Part shown: positions 6,320-8,458 of the stretch, piece after piece
How positions within the stretch are numbered: position 1 is the stretch's first letter
Layout of the letters: every line of letters starts with the position of its first letter
Assembly (NCBI GenBank): GCA_002352635.1
Contig: DEIT01000063.1
Coordinates: 1,363-9,820, forward strand
Direction: 5' to 3'
From: Hyphomicrobiaceae bacterium UBA2767
GTDB lineage: Bacteria > Pseudomonadota > Alphaproteobacteria > Rhizobiales > Methyloligellaceae
DNA length: 8,458 nucleotides
Program-made: the position numbers and the translations under genes
The notes under the pieces: model-generated
Told to the model about the DNA's origin: nothing
Seen by the model: only the letters and a program-made list of their open reading frames with translations
Databases searched by the model: none

Positions 6320-7507
6320 ATGTCTGACTACGAACTGTCGGTTCCGGCGGAAGTGGATTATCCGGAAATCCGCGAACAGGTGCGTGCGTTATGCGCCGAT
6401 TTTCCAGGCGAATACTGGCAGAAGCTGGAAGACGAACCGCCAGAGTCGAGTTATCCAAACGAATTTATCGAGGCGCTGACTGCGGCTGGATACCTCGCAG
6501 CGCTGATCCCGGAAGAATATGGCGGTGCCGGCTTGCCCGTGCGCGGTGGCAGCGTGATCCTGGAGACCATCAATGAGACTGAGTGCAACGCCAGCCCCGG
6601 CCATGCGCAGATGTATACGATGGGCACGATCCTGCGCCACGGCTCCAAGGAACAGAAGGAGCATTACCTGCCGCAGATCGCGAAGGGTGAGTTGCGCCTG
6701 CAGGCTTTTGGCGTCACTGAACCGACAACCGGTTCCGACACGACGCAGCTCAAGACTCGCGCCGACAGGCAGGGCAATGGCTATGTGATAAACGGGCAAA
6801 AGGTCTGGACCAGCCGTGCGGCCCATTCCGACTTGATGCTGTTGCTCGCGCGCACGACACCCGCCGACAAGGTTGAAAAGCGCACCGATGGCATCTCGAC
6901 TTTCCTGACTGACTTGCGCGAGGCGCAAAAACAAGGCTGCACGATTACCCCGATCAAGGCGATGATCAACCACAACACTTGTGAGGTGTTCTTTGACAAT
7001 GTGCCGATTCCCGGCGACGCGCTGGTTGGGGAAGAGGGAAAAGGCTTCCGCTATATTCTCGACGGCATGAACGCCGAGCGTTGCCTGACCGCGGCTGAAG
7101 CCATCGGCAACGGGCGGTACTTCGTCGACAAAGCCGTCAATTATTCGAACGAACGCCATGTGTTCGGGCGGCCAATCGGCCAGAACCAAGGCATCCAGTT
7201 TCCCATCGCGCGCGGCTATGCGCATCTTGAGGCGGCGGATCTGATGGTGCGCAAGGCGTGTGCGATGTTTGATGCAGGTCTCAAATGCGGGGCGGAGGCC
7301 AATATGGCACGCATGCTGGCGTCAGAAGCCGCGTGGGAACTGGCGGAGGCCTGCTTCACCTGTCATGGGGGCTTCGCATTCGCGTGCGAATATGACATCG
7401 AGCGCAAGTGGCGCGAGGCTCGGCTCTCTCGTAACGCGCCCATCTCAACCAATCTGATTTTAAGCTATCTCGCCCAGCACGTGCTCGGACTGCCGCGGTC
7501 ATACTAG
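6320..7507 (+). CDS. Acyl-CoA dehydrogenase (FAD-dependent)
   Basis: The 395-residue product would oxidise an acyl-CoA to the 2-enoyl-CoA, passing electrons to electron-transfer flavoprotein. Family features in order are an N-terminal helical domain (IPEEYGGAGLP, 63-73), the flavin and substrate beta-domain (QAFGVTEPTTGSDTTQLKTR, 128-147; NGQKVWTS, 158-165), and the C-terminal helical domain (ERHVFGRPIGQNQGIQF, 278-294; CHGGFAFACEYDIERKWREA, 348-367). The usual C-terminal catalytic glutamate (YEGT in medium-chain enzymes) is absent and the region reads RNAPIST (371-377). Glu253 in GMNAER instead matches the position of the catalytic base of isovaleryl-CoA dehydrogenase, pointing to a branched-chain or otherwise specialised substrate. 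A GGGGGAG stands 3 bases before the ATG and the gap from the lyase gene is 40 bases. It is the last gene of the operon; a convergent gene follows after 32 bases. Confidence 0.95.
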   Translation: MSDYELSVPAEVDYPEIREQVRALCADFPGEYWQKLEDEPPESSYPNEFIEALTAAGYLAALIPEEYGGAGLPVRGGSVILETINETECNASPGHAQMYTMGTILRHGSKEQKEHYLPQIAKGELRLQAFGVTEPTTGSDTTQLKTRADRQGNGYVINGQKVWTSRAAHSDLMLLLARTTPADKVEKRTDGISTFLTDLREAQKQGCTITPIKAMINHNTCEVFFDNVPIPGDALVGEEGKGFRYILDGMNAERCLTAAEAIGNGRYFVDKAVNYSNERHVFGRPIGQNQGIQFPIARGYAHLEAADLMVRKACAMFDAGLKCGAEANMARMLASEAAWELAEACFTCHGGFAFACEYDIERKWREARLSRNAPISTNLILSYLAQHVLGLPRSY

Positions 7508-7529
7508 CGCACAGTGGGCAATACGACTT

Positions 7530-7548
7530 ACCGGAATTTTCAGCCGGT
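7530..7548. terminator. Weak hairpin at the convergent gene ends
   Basis: ACCGG (7530-7534) and CCGGT (7544-7548) can form a 5-base stem around AATTTTCAG between the convergent dehydrogenase and DUF2269 genes. The loop holds the DUF2269 stop codon. The stem is short and has no proper T-run after it on either strand, so a terminator role is only a possibility. It is the only hairpin I found at this junction. Confidence 0.2.
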
Positions 7549-8007
7549 TGGCTTGAACACCATCAAAAAGAAAACAACGAGAATCGCCGGAAATGCGAGC
7601 ATGCCGAGACCAATCCACCATCTATCCAGTTTCCAGTAGTCTTCAGAAAGCGAATTGCCCGATGCCAGGGCGGCTTTCGCCATATCCCGCATTCTGATCT
7701 GAAGCCATACAACCGGCAGCCAACACGCTCCTGCAAAAAAATAGAGAACCAGAGACCACGCTACCCAAAAATCCATGAAGCTGTACCCCAGCTTCTGAAC
7801 AAGCATCACGCCGGTGATGAGCTGCACCACCACTGCAGGAGTGGTGAAGACAATGTCCGCCAAAACTGCAGTGCGTGTTGCAAAATAAATCTGCGAAACA
7901 TCTCCGCGGCAGTTTGCCATCAACATTTGAAATGCAGTGCCAATGCCTGTGCCAAAGAGTATTGTGGCGCTGACGATGTGAACCCATTTGAGAAGCAGAT
8001 AACTCAC
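7540..8007 (-). CDS. DUF2269-like integral membrane protein
   Basis: The 155-residue product is strongly hydrophobic, with four predicted membrane helices at about 5-30, 48-70, 80-105 and 131-152, and a basic loop (RMRDMAKAAL) after the third. The start KWVHIVSATILFGTGIGTAF and the spacing of helices resemble the uncharacterised DUF2269 family of inner-membrane proteins. The GTG start at 8007 has AAGGA on the reverse strand 8 bases upstream (8016-8020). The longer open frame to 8142 adds 45 arginine-rich residues lying entirely over the opposing gene and is not credible. Function is unknown. It converges with the dehydrogenase and diverges from the DCC-family gene, which suggests that the latter two may act together in the envelope. 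Family membership is from recall of typical sequences. Confidence 0.82.
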   Translation of the reverse strand: MSYLLLKWVHIVSATILFGTGIGTAFQMLMANCRGDVSQIYFATRTAVLADIVFTTPAVVVQLITGVMLVQKLGYSFMDFWVAWSLVLYFFAGACWLPVVWLQIRMRDMAKAALASGNSLSEDYWKLDRWWIGLGMLAFPAILVVFFLMVFKPTG

Positions 8008-8024
8008 GGCGCGCTTCCTTAGAT
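8008..8024. promoter_or_regulatory. 17-base gap between divergent start codons
   Basis: Only 17 bases separate the GTG of the DUF2269 gene (8007) from the ATG of the DCC gene (8025). They include the TCCTT that is the ribosome binding site of the minus-strand gene. No ribosome binding site is seen for the plus-strand ATG. The gap is too small for two promoters, so each must lie inside the other gene, giving overlapping 5' transcript ends. Confidence 0.55.
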
Positions 8025-8458
8025 ATGGCTGAGGTCGACACAAAACGGACAAGAGGCGAGGTCTGGTTCGCCTATGACGGAGACTGTCCCATCTGTACCG
8101 TGGCAGCTGAGGCCCTGCAAATTCGCGATGCAGTGGGCACATTGCATTTGGTCAATGCCCGTGAGGATCGAACACATCCGCTTGTTCGGGAGATCAACAA
8201 GCGTGGTTTCGACCTTGATGAAGGGATGGTCATAAAATACGGAGGAAACTGCTATCACGGCGACGAAGCACTCCGCATGATGGCACTGCTCGGAAGTCCC
8301 AATGGCTGGTTCAACAGGGCTAACGCGTTGCTTTTCCGGTCCACGACAATCGCCAAAATCTGCTATCCGCTCATGCGTGGCACGCGAAGCCTCCTATTGC
8401 GCCTGATGGGTGTTGGGAAAATACGAAACCTGCAACATCATGCAGCCGCCAAACAGCC
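8025..8458 (+). CDS. DUF393 / DCC-family thiol-disulfide oxidoreductase-like protein, 3' end outside window
   Basis: From ATG 8025 the frame is open for 144 codons to the right edge. The DUF393 hallmark YDGDCPIC (17-24) carries the DxxCxxC motif, with Cys21 and Cys24 forming a CxxC pair like that of thioredoxin-fold oxidoreductases. HLVNARED (41-48) and the GDEALRMMALLG segment (79-90) also fit the family, and a more hydrophobic, basic C-terminal part (LLFRSTTIAKICYPLMRG) follows. Members are typically about 120-160 residues, so the gene is nearly complete. The role is not established; a thiol-redox function is inferred from the CxxC motif. No ribosome binding site precedes the ATG, so initiation may be leaderless, but no in-frame alternative start lies before the motif. 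It diverges from the DUF2269 gene. Confidence 0.87.
   Translation, partial: MAEVDTKRTRGEVWFAYDGDCPICTVAAEALQIRDAVGTLHLVNAREDRTHPLVREINKRGFDLDEGMVIKYGGNCYHGDEALRMMALLGSPNGWFNRANALLFRSTTIAKICYPLMRGTRSLLLRLMGVGKIRNLQHHAAAKQ

Noticed and set aside
6389..7225. 278-codon open frame on the minus strand
   Set aside because: It is entirely antisense to the acyl-CoA dehydrogenase, whose motifs run the full length of the plus strand; no motif supports the reverse frame.
8008..8142. N-terminal extension of the DUF2269 protein by 45 residues
   Set aside because: It lies on top of the DCC-family gene, is arginine-rich without membrane character, and the GTG at 8007 has its own AAGGA site.

Overview
The window looks like a chromosomal segment of a Gram-negative bacterium, most likely a member of the Pseudomonadota (an alpha- or gammaproteobacterium). 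This rests on the moderately high G+C, the CbpA-CbpM chaperone pair, a short BLUF photoreceptor, a DUF2269/DUF393 divergent pair and a rich set of acyl-CoA catabolic genes. No rRNA, tRNA, insertion sequence, CRISPR array or phage gene was seen, and no gene-free stretch reaches 300 bases.

Layout from left to right. (1) Positions 1-1107, minus strand: a class III (CaiB/BaiF) CoA-transferase whose C-terminal end lies off the window. (2) Positions 1233-1775, minus strand: a BLUF-domain blue-light sensor gene split by one in-frame TGA, with recognisable BLUF sequence and the flavin-pocket residues on both sides. (3) Positions 1916-3189, plus strand: cbpA (DnaJ-like co-chaperone without zinc finger) and cbpM (its MerR-like modulator), sharing a TGATG stop/start. 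(4) Positions 3350-7507, plus strand: a compact apparent operon of a second class III CoA-transferase, an enoyl-CoA hydratase resembling methylglutaconyl-CoA hydratase, an HMG-CoA lyase family protein and an acyl-CoA dehydrogenase. (5) Positions 7540-8458: a DUF2269 membrane protein (minus) and a DUF393/DCC thiol-disulfide family protein (plus, cut by the window end), diverging from start codons only 17 bases apart.

How the genes may work together. The four plus-strand enzymes supply activation to a CoA ester, alpha,beta-dehydrogenation, hydration and retro-Claisen cleavage. That is a complete route from a beta-methyl-branched dicarboxylate to central metabolites (for example 3-methylglutarate to acetyl-CoA plus acetoacetate). 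It would not need the biotin carboxylase of leucine/isovalerate catabolism, and no carboxylase is seen here. The substrate assignment is inference; the family assignments are firm. The second CoA-transferase on the minus strand may belong to a related pathway continuing leftward. The photoreceptor and chaperone genes between the two CoA-transferases show no obvious metabolic link.

The observations most worth following up are the interrupted BLUF gene, the four-enzyme dicarboxylate route, the dehydrogenase whose usual C-terminal catalytic glutamate is absent but which has a glutamate at the isovaleryl-CoA dehydrogenase position, and the hairpin plus promoter ahead of the catabolic operon.
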